64,000 nucleotides of DNA from Kribbella kalugense (GCF_004365875.1 NZ_SODF01000001.1:3224001-3288000); one strand, 5' to 3'. Counted from the stretch's first letter, positions 33,796-42,620 are shown. A program made the numbers and translations. Notes: generated from the sequence alone by a model not told the origin.

Positions 33796-33864
33796 TGGAG
33801 TACGAAACACTCGGCAAGGCAGTCACGCGGGTGATCCTCTCATGTCACTGGTAAGGCCCGGGGG

Positions 33865-33876
33865 TTACGTACGTAA
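33865..33876. promoter_or_regulatory. Palindrome TTACGTACGTAA upstream of LacI remnant
   Basis: A perfect 12-bp palindrome with a central CG-containing core, 73 bp before the GTG of the LacI remnant. The geometry fits a LacI-type operator, possibly autoregulatory when the gene was active. Confidence 0.4.
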
Positions 33877-33948
33877 AGTGCATGACAGACAGCTGGGTAA
33901 TCCATTTCCCGAGCGGCTACTGTTCGTCGGAGGAGGAGGATCAGTGAT

Positions 33949-34959
33949 GTGGCGGCACGGGCCGGGGCGTCCACGGCGACCGTGTCCCGCGCGCTGAACG
34001 GGAAGCCGACCGTCGATCCGGACCTGGCCGCGAGGGTCCGGGCGGCCGCGACCGAGCTCGGGTGCCAGCCGAACGGCCCGGCGCGGAACCTGCGCCGCCA
34101 GGAGGCCGCGGTGGTGGCGCTGATCATCTCCGACGTGGAGAACCCGTTCTTCACCGCGATCGCCCGCGGGGTGGAGGATGTCGCGCACGAGGTCGGGTAC
34201 TCCGTCGTGCTGTGCAACTCCGACGAGAGCGCGGAGAAGGAGAACCGCTACCTCGACATCGCGATCCAGGAACGGGTCGCCGGCGTCATCCTGTCACCGA
34301 GCGGCCCGACCACCTCGATCGCGAAGCTGGCCGGCCGGGGTACGGCGTACGTCGCGGTGGACCGGCCGCTGCCCGAGCACGACAGTGACGTCCTACTGGT
34401 CGACACCCAGCTGGCCGCCCGGGAGGCGACTGCGCATTTGGTTGCCCAGGGCTACGAACGAATCGGCTGCATCACCGGACCGACCGGCGTGCGTACCGCG
34501 GACGACCGGCTGGCCGGCTGCCCGCGACGGGCTCAGGTCGGCCCGCCGCCGCAGCACGACCAAACTGGTACGCCGGACCACCTCGAAGATGGGGCACCAG
34601 GGTGCGCCGAGGTTGGTGCGCCCTAGCAGTACAAGGCGGAGGGTGCTCGCCGGGCCGCCCTGGGCGTGCTCTCCCAGCCCGCGCCTCCGGACGCTCTCTT
34701 GGTCGCCAACAGCGCGATGGCTGTAGGCGTCCTTCAAGCCTTCCGGGAAAACGGCATCCATCCTCTCGTCGCCTTCGACGACCCTCCCTGGGCCCAACTC
34801 ATACATCCACCACTAACGGCGGTAGCCCAGCCCGCGTATGAAATCGGCACCACGGCCGCGCACCTCTTGCTGGCGCGCATCGCCGACAGCAGCCAGGCGC
34901 CCACAACAACCACCGTAGGCGCCTGGCTGCTAGTACGCGCCAGCTCTCACCAGAGCTGA
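33949..34959 (+). pseudogene. LacI-family regulator, disrupted
   Basis: The HTH reads VAARAGASTATVSRALNGKP and the effector domain starts normally (ALIISDVENPFFTAIARGVE, IAIQERVAGVILSPSG). After TADDRLAG the frame fails: KLVRRTTS is found in another frame near 34560, and a TAG occurs at 34624-34626. The original frame resumes as YKAEGARRAALGVL, PDALLVANSAMAVGVL and ends FDDPPWAQLIHPPLTAVAQP. The usual GIRIPDD-type linker is shortened to GIHPLV. A likely GTG start at 33949 has GGAGGAGGA upstream, but the canonical first residues of LacI proteins are missing. Confidence 0.8.
34941..34958 (+). terminator. Hairpin at the end of the LacI remnant
   Basis: CAGCTCT (34941-34947) and AGAGCTG (34952-34958) pair perfectly around a 4-base loop and overlap the stop codon; the following bases are ATTTACTG. 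A compact terminator-like hairpin without a long T-run. Confidence 0.4.
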
Positions 34960-34974
34960 TTTACTGCTTTCCGA

Positions 34975-35202
34975 TCAGTTTCTCGATTCCCCTCCGCGTC
35001 CGAACTTCCTCCGCATCCGTCCTCCGTCTCCACGCCCGAACTCCCGCTTGGCAGCCCCCTCCATCTTGGCTACATCTTTTTCGTCGGCACCATTCGCATA
35101 TGCCTTGTCTGCCTCACTAACAGCTTTCCTGTATGCCACCAGGCCAGCCCGTGCAGCGTCGAAGGCCTGCTCGTCCCTGCTCGGAACGTTCTTGCCGGTC
35201 AT
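34975..35202 (-). CDS. Small basic hypothetical protein
   Basis: A 75-residue charged protein, with a helical Ala/Lys/Glu-rich first part (RDEQAFDAARAGLVAYRK, ADEKDVAKMEGAAKREFG) and an Arg/Gly-rich tail (GDGGRMRRKFGRGGE). No signal peptide or known motif is recognised. ATG 35202 has AAGGAG nine bases upstream, which supports expression. It is convergent with the LacI remnant. It could bind nucleic acid through its tail, but that is only composition-based. Confidence 0.5.
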   Translation of the reverse strand: MTGKNVPSRDEQAFDAARAGLVAYRKAVSEADKAYANGADEKDVAKMEGAAKREFGRGDGGRMRRKFGRGGESRN

Positions 35203-35332
35203 CCACCATCTCCTTCCGATCCGGCCGCCGGGCCGATCCCGGCGACAACGTCAGCCCCTCGACAACCACCCTCGCTCGCGACCCAGGTTTCGATCGCCAC
35301 CCCCCCGTAATGGGACGCCCCCTGAAGGCGAA

Positions 35333-36592
35333 TTAGCGACCGCGCGCACCCTGCTGCCGCCGCGCCGGCGACCAGGTGCCTGTCCGGGAGCCCCCGACCA
35401 CCTGTGCAGCCGCCAACTGCCGAGCTGAGGTGTCCTGCAGGCCTGGCTGGGACGGTGCGGCGTTCAAGACCCTCGAAAGCGTGTCTCGGTGCCGGGCCGG
35501 GTCGCTGTCGACATCGGTGGCGAGGAACCTCGGCGGCCCTTGCGGATCGGGTGTCGCGGCCAAGTCGATCTCCCCCCAACGGCTCTCTTCGGCGCGATCG
35601 TCTCCGGGGCCCGGGCTGGGCACGTGTGCGATGGAGACTCGAGAAAGCGTGTAGCGCCCGAGATCCTGCGGCTGTCCGGCCTGGACGTCCACAGGGGGTT
35701 GCCGTGACGTATCCAGGTCGGCCATCAACTCCACAGGGTGGAAGTCGTGGACGTAGATCTTTTCACCGCGTGGTTCCCACATGTGTGGCCAGGCGCGCCG
35801 GTACATCTCCGCGAGGTGGTCGAAAGCCGGCGTCGTCGACAGCGCCGCAAGTTCATCTGGATTGGCAAAGCTGAACTCGGCACGTTTGGTGACGTCCGTC
35901 GGGATCATGTAGACCGGCCCGGGGTAGCCGGCGAGCGTTTCACGCACCGCGTCGGCGTCTGCCAGCACGTTGAACTGCCGTCGGCCGCCGGCCATGGTGG
36001 CGACCTGCGGGTCACCGAACATGCCCAACTGTGCGGTTAACGCGCCGAGCTTCGGCCGGATGCGCTCGTCGCTCATCAAGTGCACGGCGTCGGTCAGCGG
36101 ACCGGCGCAGATCAGGTCGACCTTGGTGGTGTCCGGCAGGTCGGCAATGCGATCTGCGGCGTCGGCTAGATAGCCCGCCAGTTGGCTGTCCGGCAGCGGC
36201 GGAGCGATGTCGAGCACATGTTCGTCGATATGCACGCGGTGCGGGATCGTCGAGTACGGCGCGAGGCCGCCCTCGTACACTGGCACATCCGATCGGCCAT
36301 GGCGGACCAGCAAGTCCTTCATCCGAACGGCGTTGTCGTGGCGTATCGCCCGGCTGGCAGCGGGATCAGCTTCGTACGGCTTCGCGGTGTGGTCGGGGTT
36401 CACCGGCCGGCCGGTCATGATCACGCCGCCGATAGCGATCGAGTATTCGCTGCTGGTCGCCGCCAGCGCGGCTGCATAGTTGTCGGGGTCCGGACCGTCC
36501 ACGATCAACCACACCTGGCGGCGAGGCAGGCCGGCCGAGCTCAGCGCGGGGTCCCTGCCAGGAGCAGGCAACGAGGTCGTTGCAGGGTCCAT
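35333..36592 (-). CDS. Nucleoside-hydrolase-like protein with altered metal motif
   Basis: A ~419-residue protein resembling inosine/uridine-preferring nucleoside hydrolases. The first strand reads VWLIVDGPDPDNYAAAL, where canonical enzymes have DTDPGxDD-type calcium ligands; DLICAGPLTDAVHLMSD, RRQFNVLADADAVRETLAG and VYMIPTDVTKRAEF match later family blocks. The C-terminal ~100 residues (Asp/Pro/Gln-rich) are an extension. An in-frame GTG start at 36616 is possible. Because the Asp cluster is rearranged, activity is uncertain. It is the only long intact gene in the decayed zone. Confidence 0.6.
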   Translation of the reverse strand: MDPATTSLPAPGRDPALSSAGLPRRQVWLIVDGPDPDNYAAALAATSSEYSIAIGGVIMTGRPVNPDHTAKPYEADPAASRAIRHDNAVRMKDLLVRHGRSDVPVYEGGLAPYSTIPHRVHIDEHVLDIAPPLPDSQLAGYLADAADRIADLPDTTKVDLICAGPLTDAVHLMSDERIRPKLGALTAQLGMFGDPQVATMAGGRRQFNVLADADAVRETLAGYPGPVYMIPTDVTKRAEFSFANPDELAALSTTPAFDHLAEMYRRAWPHMWEPRGEKIYVHDFHPVELMADLDTSRQPPVDVQAGQPQDLGRYTLSRVSIAHVPSPGPGDDRAEESRWGEIDLAATPDPQGPPRFLATDVDSDPARHRDTLSRVLNAAPSQPGLQDTSARQLAAAQVVGGSRTGTWSPARRQQGARGR

Positions 36593-36703
36593 TGTCACGT
36601 CCAGACGATGACACACTCCCGCGCCAGCGACGAAGGATTACTAAAATCATCGAATAGCTCGGACACGGCTGAGTTCCGCCTCGGGCGGGACCCAGCCCAG
36701 GTG

Positions 36704-37150
36704 TTAGATGCCGAGCTTTTCGTTCAGGAGTGGGCGAACCTCGGCGACGTCGGCCGGGCCGACACCGAGCGCGTCCAGGTCCTGACCGGACTCGTTCGCG
36801 GCCCGGGCCAGCTCACCCAGCCACCACTTCTTCGCGGCGGCCGCAGGAACACCGAGCTCAACCGTCGCCACGATCGGCTCCAGCGCGTTGCCGTTGATGA
36901 CGTCGCGCATCTCGAGATCGGTGAAACCCCACTCCTTCTGCAGCCGAGCCCGGCGTACCGGAGGTGCCTCGGGCAGCGCAGCTCCTCGACCCACTCACGC
37001 GACGGCGCGACCGGGACCAGGTCAGGCTCCGGGAAGTCGTCAGCGTCGGACTTCTCCCGGCCGGAGGTGGTGATGCCGGTGTCCTCGTGCCAGTGCCGGG
37101 TCTCCTGGAGAACCTTGCCGCCCGCGTCGCAGCGTGCTCAGGATCCAACC
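36704..37150 (-). pseudogene. gatB: Remnant of GatB (Asp/Glu-tRNA amidotransferase subunit B), 3' third
   Basis: The frame 36704-36994 encodes [40 protein letters not shown] and [15 protein letters not shown], a clear GatB linker/YqeY-like tail. Upstream in a second frame [20 protein letters not shown] and [19 protein letters not shown] are readable, with the YRY normally after DADD lost and a frameshift near 36985. Nothing of the catalytic N-terminal two thirds is present. GatB is essential in many bacteria, so an intact copy should exist elsewhere; this piece is a relict of duplication or rearrangement. Confidence 0.78.
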
Positions 37151-37311
37151 ATCGCGTGAGCGGCACCATTCACCCTGACACTGAGTTCTAACTAAGACAT
37201 TTCGGGACACTTTGAGGCGAACCAAGACATTCCGGAGACGTCTTATCGTGCCGTGACGCTGTCCCCGTCCGACTGCCATCCTTGCTCTGAGACATCCGAG
37301 GAGGGCCGTGA

Positions 37312-37560
37312 GGGGCAGGCAGAGCCACACCTTCGAGAGCCGTTGTCATCGCTGAGCGGAAGTGTCAGCCAAACGAGCTGCTGCGACAAGCGCAGGGCGA
37401 GATATCCCAAGGCAAGATTGCCGACCTGGTCAATGCTGAGATCTACCGTGCTACCGGCAAAGAGCAGCTCATCACGGCCAAGTCGATCTCCGACTGGAAT
37501 GTGGTTGGCACGTATGGCCGTCCCCTGCGTGTAAGGGTGAGTTGAGGCCAGCGGCATGGA
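37312..37560 (+). pseudogene. HTH (XRE-like) regulator remnant
   Basis: From 37372 the frame reads NELLRQAQGEISQGKIADLV, NAEIYRATGKEQ, TAKSISDW, the N-terminal HTH of a common actinobacterial XRE-type regulator. No start codon precedes it (a TGA is at 37309-37311). After SISDW one base appears missing, because ECGWHVWPSPA continues in the next frame. The remainder of the regulator is absent. It overlaps the opposite-strand Ddn remnant at its end. Confidence 0.6.
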
Positions 37561-37830
37561 GCACAAGCGTGCCCGCTCCGCGCCCACTGTTGCGGACGCG
37601 TCGAAGATCTGGTCGTCAGTCTCGACAATGACATGAGGACTAGTCACAAGGTTGATTTACCAGTCTGGGTGCTGCGGTGCACCCAGACTGGAGGTGATGA
37701 CAAACAGACTGTCACTCTCAGGGTGGAACACCACCGGCGTCGTACGCCGCTGCCCAGTCTTAATAAACGCGACTTCGACACCACGCCCCGCCATACCCCG
37801 CCGCCGGGACTCCTGCCGCCAGTGGCGCTC
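37530..37830 (-). pseudogene. Ddn-type F420-dependent nitroreductase remnant with nonsense codon
   Basis: On the minus strand KTGQRRTTPVVFHPESD and FVITSSLGAPQHPDW lead to a TAA at 37657-37659, followed in the same frame by INLVTSPHVIVE, QIFDASATV and GAERARL. In this family HPDW is followed by Tyr, so TAC has become TAA. The N- and C-terminal ends are also poorly conserved. Intact members reduce nitro compounds or quinones with F420H2, which supports an actinobacterial host. Confidence 0.65.
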
Positions 37831-38014
37831 TCTGGGCAGATCGATTGGCTGGGACGGCCGTGGTAGCCATGTCAAAGATTCGGTGGCACCTCTACGCACC
37901 TGAGTGTTGCGACGACTTGGGTGATGCCTGTAATGACTTGTCTCTCCCTACAATTTCTCCCAGCGCCACTGCAGGCACCCGCCCCAACCGAACCGTGCTC
38001 CCAGACATTCAGTC

Positions 38015-38914
38015 TCAGCCCTTCGTCGCACCCGCTCCAATTCCCGCGACGATATGCCGTTGAAGAATTAAGAAGATCACAAATAGAGGAACAGTACCCA
38101 AAACTACCGTCGGCAGCAATTGACCCACGCTGTACGAATGCGTCCCGATCGTCGAGTATACCGACAGGGTAACAGTCTTTTTGCTATCAGACGTGAGCAG
38201 AATCAGCGGCAGAACCAGATCATTCCACACAGACAACGACGAAAAGATAATCAGGGTCGCCGTCGCCGGGCGCAACATTGGCAAGACGACGTGCCAATAA
38301 GTGCCGATCACGCCGCAGCCATCGATAGTCGCCGCTTCCTCCAACTCCACGGATACCGACCGAAGAAAACTCGTGAAGAAAAAGACGGCGAAAGGCAATC
38401 CGAGCGCTGTATAGGCGAGGATGATGCCCATAAAGCTATCCAACAGATTTAGCTGATGCATTAGCTGGTAGAGCGGCGTGATCAGCACGAATATCGGAAG
38501 CGCGAGACCGGCAACAAAGACTTGGTAGGTAATCGCGCTCCATCGACGCGCGTGTCGAACGATCGACCAAGCACACATCGACCCGGTCAGAGCGACTACC
38601 AACGCGGAGCATCCGGTAATCAGAACCGTATTCCCCAGAGTCCGCGAAAAGTTCATCTCATGGAAGGCTGCGCTGTAGTTATGCCACTCCGGATGAACCG
38701 GAATACCGAGAGGATGCGCGTCGACATCGGCATCGGATCGAAGGGAATCACTGAACATCAGGACAATCGGAGACAGCACCAATAGCCCAAACAACACCAG
38801 GCCGGCCGTCGAGATGGCTCTGATCGGCCGGTGCCGTGCGCGGGACTGCGAGCGCATCGTCCGACTGTTCGGCCAAAGTCCTAGGTGCGATGCGAAGTCC
38901 GCAATACGAGTCAT
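38015..38914 (-). CDS. Carbohydrate ABC transporter permease (MalG type)
   Basis: A 299-residue permease with about six membrane segments. The EAA loop reads LEEAATIDGCGVIGTYWHVV and is followed by LPMLRPATATLIIFS, diagnostic of sugar CUT1 permeases. The ATG at 38914 overlaps the partner permease stop as ATGA; an internal ATG about 19 codons later is an alternative start. Third gene of a leftward operon (binding protein, MalF-type, MalG-type). No ATPase gene is in the operon, so a shared MsiK-like ATPase is probably used. Codon third positions are visibly less GC-rich than in the flanking regions. Confidence 0.9.
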   Translation of the reverse strand: MTRIADFASHLGLWPNSRTMRSQSRARHRPIRAISTAGLVLFGLLVLSPIVLMFSDSLRSDADVDAHPLGIPVHPEWHNYSAAFHEMNFSRTLGNTVLITGCSALVVALTGSMCAWSIVRHARRWSAITYQVFVAGLALPIFVLITPLYQLMHQLNLLDSFMGIILAYTALGLPFAVFFFTSFLRSVSVELEEAATIDGCGVIGTYWHVVLPMLRPATATLIIFSSLSVWNDLVLPLILLTSDSKKTVTLSVYSTIGTHSYSVGQLLPTVVLGTVPLFVIFLILQRHIVAGIGAGATKG

Positions 38915-39783
38915 AGTGCGACCTCACGACGACGTAGCAATGTGGTCAAGGTAACTCCAACGACCACTGTAAGCACGAGCAGGACGACTGCAATTGCCGT
39001 ACCATAGGCAAACTCGAATCCCGCGAAGCTGTTTTGGTAAATGACGAGACTCAACGTCTGAGTCGAGTTTGCCGGACCGCCTTTGGTCATGATGAACGGG
39101 AGGTCAAAGACCCTCAGTGATCCAATGGTTGCCAAGGTCACGTTCACGGTTAGGGCTGGCCCAAGTAGCGGCCAGTCGATCGTGCGGAACCTCTTCCACC
39201 CACGAGCCCCATCGATCATGGCGGCTTCCATAACGCTGGCTGGGATCGCCAAATAGTTCGACAAGTAGATTGCAGCGGTATAACCCGTATACATCCAGAT
39301 ATACGCTGCTGCAATAGACATCAGCGCCGTGTGCGGGTCGCCGAGCCAAACCTGCTCCAGTCGTCGCAGACCGAGGGTGTCCATGATTATGTTGAGTGGG
39401 CCACCGAGAGGAGAGTAGATGAACGACCACAGATAAGATACGGCAACGAGCGCCATCATTGCAGGCAGGAGCAAGCTCGCCCGGATCGCGTTTCGGATAC
39501 GTGGAAGGCTGTACATCCACCAGGCGACCGCTAAGGCCAGTGAATTCTGCACAACGACTACGACGATCGTGTAAACGATGGTGTTTCGAAAAGCTGCGGT
39601 AATGGTCGGGTCGCGCAACATCACTCGATAGTTCTGCAGACCTATAAAGTGCCCACTCGCTAGCCCTTTAGCATCGGTGAAACTGACCGCGATTCCGCGT
39701 ACGAGCGGGTAGATGGCAAAGACAATGTATGCTGCGACAGCAGGGACGACGAGCAGGACGGCTGCACGGCGAGTCATCCTCAT
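38911..39783 (-). CDS. Carbohydrate ABC transporter permease (MalF type)
   Basis: A 290-residue permease. N-terminal segment AVLLVVPAVAAYIVFAIYPL is the first helix; the EAA loop reads VMEAAMIDGARGWKRFRTID followed by WPLLGPALTVNVTLAT; FDLPFIMTKGGPANSTQTL is typical of sugar MalF-like subunits. The frame is open to 39828, but ATG 39783 has GGAAGGAG directly upstream and is chosen. It overlaps the MalG-type gene by 4 bp and follows the binding-protein gene after 71 bp. Confidence 0.9.
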   Translation of the reverse strand: MRMTRRAAVLLVVPAVAAYIVFAIYPLVRGIAVSFTDAKGLASGHFIGLQNYRVMLRDPTITAAFRNTIVYTIVVVVVQNSLALAVAWWMYSLPRIRNAIRASLLLPAMMALVAVSYLWSFIYSPLGGPLNIIMDTLGLRRLEQVWLGDPHTALMSIAAAYIWMYTGYTAAIYLSNYLAIPASVMEAAMIDGARGWKRFRTIDWPLLGPALTVNVTLATIGSLRVFDLPFIMTKGGPANSTQTLSLVIYQNSFAGFEFAYGTAIAVVLLVLTVVVGVTLTTLLRRREVAL

Positions 39784-39854
39784 TGCAACTCCTTCCAGCT
39801 TGGCCGGACGCCTCGAGCGACCGACCAAGCGGCGACGGTAGCGGGCGTCTGTCT

Positions 39855-41108
39855 CTACGGAGTCGCAGGGATCGCGTTGTCCAAGTTGGCCAGCAAGGTC
39901 GATGTCGGCGTATTAGGGTTCGCAAATAGTTGCGATTCTACCTTCTGCATTTCGGGCTCGGCGTTCGGAAAATTGAGTGTCTCGACCTGCGATGGGACAG
40001 TGCGGCCATCGGAAAACGCTTGGGCGATTGGAGCCGCGTCGGTCAGCGTCGGGCTCGGGACATCCTTGAGCGTACTGAAGCAGTTCTCTGCGGCCAGATA
40101 ACGCGAGTCGTTGGCAGGTTGTGACATGAAATTGACATAATCCTTGGCCGCCTGCTGTTGTGGTGACTTCGCATTGACCGACCATCCCGATCCGACAAAG
40201 GTGAACGTCTTTGGTTGTGTCCCATCTCCTCCACCCGGCACTGCATTTAATGACAGCTTGAATTTCGCGCTACTACTAATGTGCTGCATGTCCCATGCGC
40301 CATCTACGTCGAACGCCCAGGCACCAGACACGAACTGGGCGAGACCGTCTTTGAACGGATCGATGCCGTTCATGACGGTGCCGTCAACCAGTCCCGTGGT
40401 GAGGAGTTGCTTGATGTCATCAATCACAGGCCCCCAGGTCGGGCTCCACCTGGTCTTTCCACCGTCATATCCGCCTGCCCATGTTGCCGGAACAAGATTG
40501 GCGCCCAGCGCAAGGGATAGCTGTTCGCCGTACCATCCGCCCTGGTTGCCGGCGATGAGACCCTTCTTCCCGTGCGCCTTAAGCGTCTGCAGATCCGCAA
40601 TGAACTGTGGCCAGGTCTGGGGGACGGAATTTATCCCGACGCTCTGCAGCAGATCGAGATTTGCATAGAGACCGATCGGAATGTTCTGCTGTATGAGACC
40701 GTACGTGCGACCCTTGACCTGAGCGTACGGGCGAATGTTGTCAATCATTCGATCCACCCAAGGTTGATCGGTCAGATCGCTCAGATATCCTTGCTGCTGC
40801 CAACGAACGATGCGACGTGGGTCGCTCATCAATACGTCCGCCGCGGTGCCTGAGGCGAGTCTGGTGTTGTTGTACGTGTCGTACTCGCCATTGTCAACGT
40901 ATTTGAAGTTGATCTTGACATTGGGATATTGCTTTGCGAAGTCGGCGTTGAGAGCCGGAAGGTCCGCCATCTCGTTGCCACCACCTTCGTACCCGACGAC
41001 ATTCAGCGTTACATGACCGTCGGATGACGTTGCCGGTTTCGATGACGCGCACCCACCAATGATCAGGGTGGCTATGATCACTGGTGCCAGAACTAGCCCC
41101 TTCTTCAT
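39855..41108 (-). CDS. Extracellular sugar-binding lipoprotein, family 1
   Basis: A 417-residue solute-binding protein. A lipoprotein signal ends at IIGGC (Cys20). Blocks such as FAKQYPNVKINFKYVDNGEY, ASGTAADVLMSDP, and the QQNIPIGLYANLDLLQSVGI segment match SBP family 1 for oligosaccharides. ATG 41108 is chosen because the longer frame starts with a charged non-signal sequence. With the two permeases it forms a CUT1 importer. The regulator at 41595 and the secreted enzyme at 43688 suggest import of a sugar released from a glycan. Confidence 0.9.
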   Translation of the reverse strand: MKKGLVLAPVIIATLIIGGCASSKPATSSDGHVTLNVVGYEGGGNEMADLPALNADFAKQYPNVKINFKYVDNGEYDTYNNTRLASGTAADVLMSDPRRIVRWQQQGYLSDLTDQPWVDRMIDNIRPYAQVKGRTYGLIQQNIPIGLYANLDLLQSVGINSVPQTWPQFIADLQTLKAHGKKGLIAGNQGGWYGEQLSLALGANLVPATWAGGYDGGKTRWSPTWGPVIDDIKQLLTTGLVDGTVMNGIDPFKDGLAQFVSGAWAFDVDGAWDMQHISSSAKFKLSLNAVPGGGDGTQPKTFTFVGSGWSVNAKSPQQQAAKDYVNFMSQPANDSRYLAAENCFSTLKDVPSPTLTDAAPIAQAFSDGRTVPSQVETLNFPNAEPEMQKVESQLFANPNTPTSTLLANLDNAIPATP

Positions 41109-41490
41109 GGACTTACTCGCTCTCTGCTCGTGTTGCACGGAGGATTCGGTTCGGACGGAACGCACCTACTGATATCGACGCCACGCGACGCGGCAGAGGC
41201 GGTGCGCCTCGCACCTACTGCTGAGGCTCAGCTCAGGGACACTGTCGAACCGGGTCGTTCTGTGTCAGTCGCGGATGTGTGACTGACAGGGCTTCGCGTT
41301 GCCACTGATGGATCGCAGTTCACGAGCCAGACGGGGTCCGACGTTTCGTCTGGCGCGACGGGTGACAGGCGCCCTCGCGATTGGACTCACCGCATCTCCG
41401 GGTCGTCGACGGACCCGGCCGGCCTTGTTCGTGGCGCCCTCCCTTTCTTGAGCGTCGTGCGAGTGATCGTCGTCACTATGTGGCACCCGC
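41109..41490. other. Divergent intergenic region with small repeats
   Basis: No gene is recognised. It contains an 11-bp direct repeat CGCACCTACTG (41161-41171 and 41210-41220) and short inverted repeats GAGGCG/CGCCTC (41196-41210) and GCTGAG/CTCAGC (41220-41232). These may belong to the leftward ABC operon leader; no riboswitch is recognised. Confidence 0.4.
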
Positions 41491-41502
41491 TGCAACGTTG
41501 CA
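41491..41502. promoter_or_regulatory. LacI-type operator TGCAACGTTGCA
   Basis: A perfect 12-bp palindrome with central CG, typical of LacI-family operators, 93 bp upstream of the LacI gene and in the divergent region shared with the ABC operon. A half-site TGTTGCA also lies at 41131-41137. Confidence 0.65.
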
Positions 41503-41520
41503 AGGATGCTACGATGAGGC

Positions 41521-41534
41521 ATCCATCGATGCAA
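41521..41534. promoter_or_regulatory. Second LacI-type operator near the regulator gene
   Basis: ATCCATCGATGCAA matches 11 of 14 bases of the perfect palindrome at 43572, with the right half intact. It lies 61 bp before the regulator ATG and suggests autoregulation. Confidence 0.55.
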
Positions 41535-41594
41535 TGCCGAATCGGCGCGTGCCACCGAGGTGCTCGAAGCTGGGCGAGGATCGGGAGGGCTCAC

Positions 41595-42620
41595 ATGAGC
41601 GGATCACGCCTGCGCGATGTCGCAGCACGAGCTGGGGTCTCGATCCGAACGGTTTCCAATGTCGTGAACGGCTATGCTCCGGTAGCAGCGACCACACGTG
41701 AACGGGTTGAGCGAGCGGTTCAGGAACTGGACTACCGGCCAAATGTGCTAGCCCGGAGTCTCAAGCGCGGCAGGTCAGGGATGCTGGCGTTGGTCGTCCC
41801 TGAGCTCGATGTTCCGTACTTCTCTGAGCTCGCTCGAGCGATCATCACTCAGGCCCGGCTCAACGGCTATACCGTCGTGATCGACCAAACCGATGGCGAC
41901 GCCGGGCGCGAGAGGGAGCTGATTCTGCGGAGTTCTCGTGCTGCCGTATTCGACGGGGTTCTTCTCAGCCCCGTTGCGCTGTCTGCGGCCGACATATCCG
42001 AGCACAACCCCTCCGTCCCCATAGTTCTGCTGGGCGAACGAATTGCGGCAAGCCCATTTGACCACGTCGCGATCGACAACGTCAGCGCCGCTCGTGAGGT
42101 CACTGAATATCTCTTTTCGATTGGGCGTCGGCGCCTGGCAGCCATTGGCGATCAACCATACGAAACTGGCGAGACCGCGCAGCTACGTACCCAGGGCTTC
42201 CGCGAAGCTCACATCTCGGCGGCGCGCGAGCTGGACGAGCGCCTGATCGTCGGGTGTCCCCACTTCCATCGCTCCGAAGGAGCTCGCGCGATGAGTGCCT
42301 TGCTGGACGGCGGTGGACCCACCCCGGACGCAGTGTTCTGTTACAACGATCTATTGGCCGTTGGGGCGTTGCGCGTCATGCTTTCCAGAGGCATCCGGGT
42401 ACCTGAGGATATTGCTCTGGTCGGCTTCGACGACATCGAAGAAGTTCGTTTCACGACACCAAGTCTGACCACAATTGCTCCCGACAAAACGCGACTTGCG
42501 GAACTGGCGCTGCAACGACTCATTTTGCGAATCAACACGCAGGATTTCAGCGGACCCGAAGAGTTGTTCGTATCGCACCGCCTCATCGTTAGAGAAAGCA
42601 CCACACATGGTCGCCAATAA
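41595..42620 (+). CDS. LacI-family transcriptional regulator
   Basis: A 341-residue LacI/GalR regulator. The HTH reads LRDVAARAGVSIRTVSNVVN with hinge helix YRPNVLARSLKRGRS; the effector domain follows (LALVVPELDVPYFSELARAI, DGVLLSPVALS, DAVFCYNDLLAVGALRVML, IALVGFDDIEEVRFTTPSLT). ATG 41595 is chosen because GGGAGG precedes it and the longer frame has no homology. Candidate operators with the same CATCGATGCA core lie before this gene and before the secreted enzyme at 43688, so it probably controls both and the divergent ABC importer. Confidence 0.93.
   Translation: MSGSRLRDVAARAGVSIRTVSNVVNGYAPVAATTRERVERAVQELDYRPNVLARSLKRGRSGMLALVVPELDVPYFSELARAIITQARLNGYTVVIDQTDGDAGRERELILRSSRAAVFDGVLLSPVALSAADISEHNPSVPIVLLGERIAASPFDHVAIDNVSAAREVTEYLFSIGRRRLAAIGDQPYETGETAQLRTQGFREAHISAARELDERLIVGCPHFHRSEGARAMSALLDGGGPTPDAVFCYNDLLAVGALRVMLSRGIRVPEDIALVGFDDIEEVRFTTPSLTTIAPDKTRLAELALQRLILRINTQDFSGPEELFVSHRLIVRESTTHGRQ

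Noticed and set aside
33541..37900. A CRISPR array, integron or prophage in the non-coding-looking zone
   Set aside because: No regularly spaced repeats, integrase, att-like repeats or phage genes were seen; the recognisable pieces are decayed chromosomal genes.
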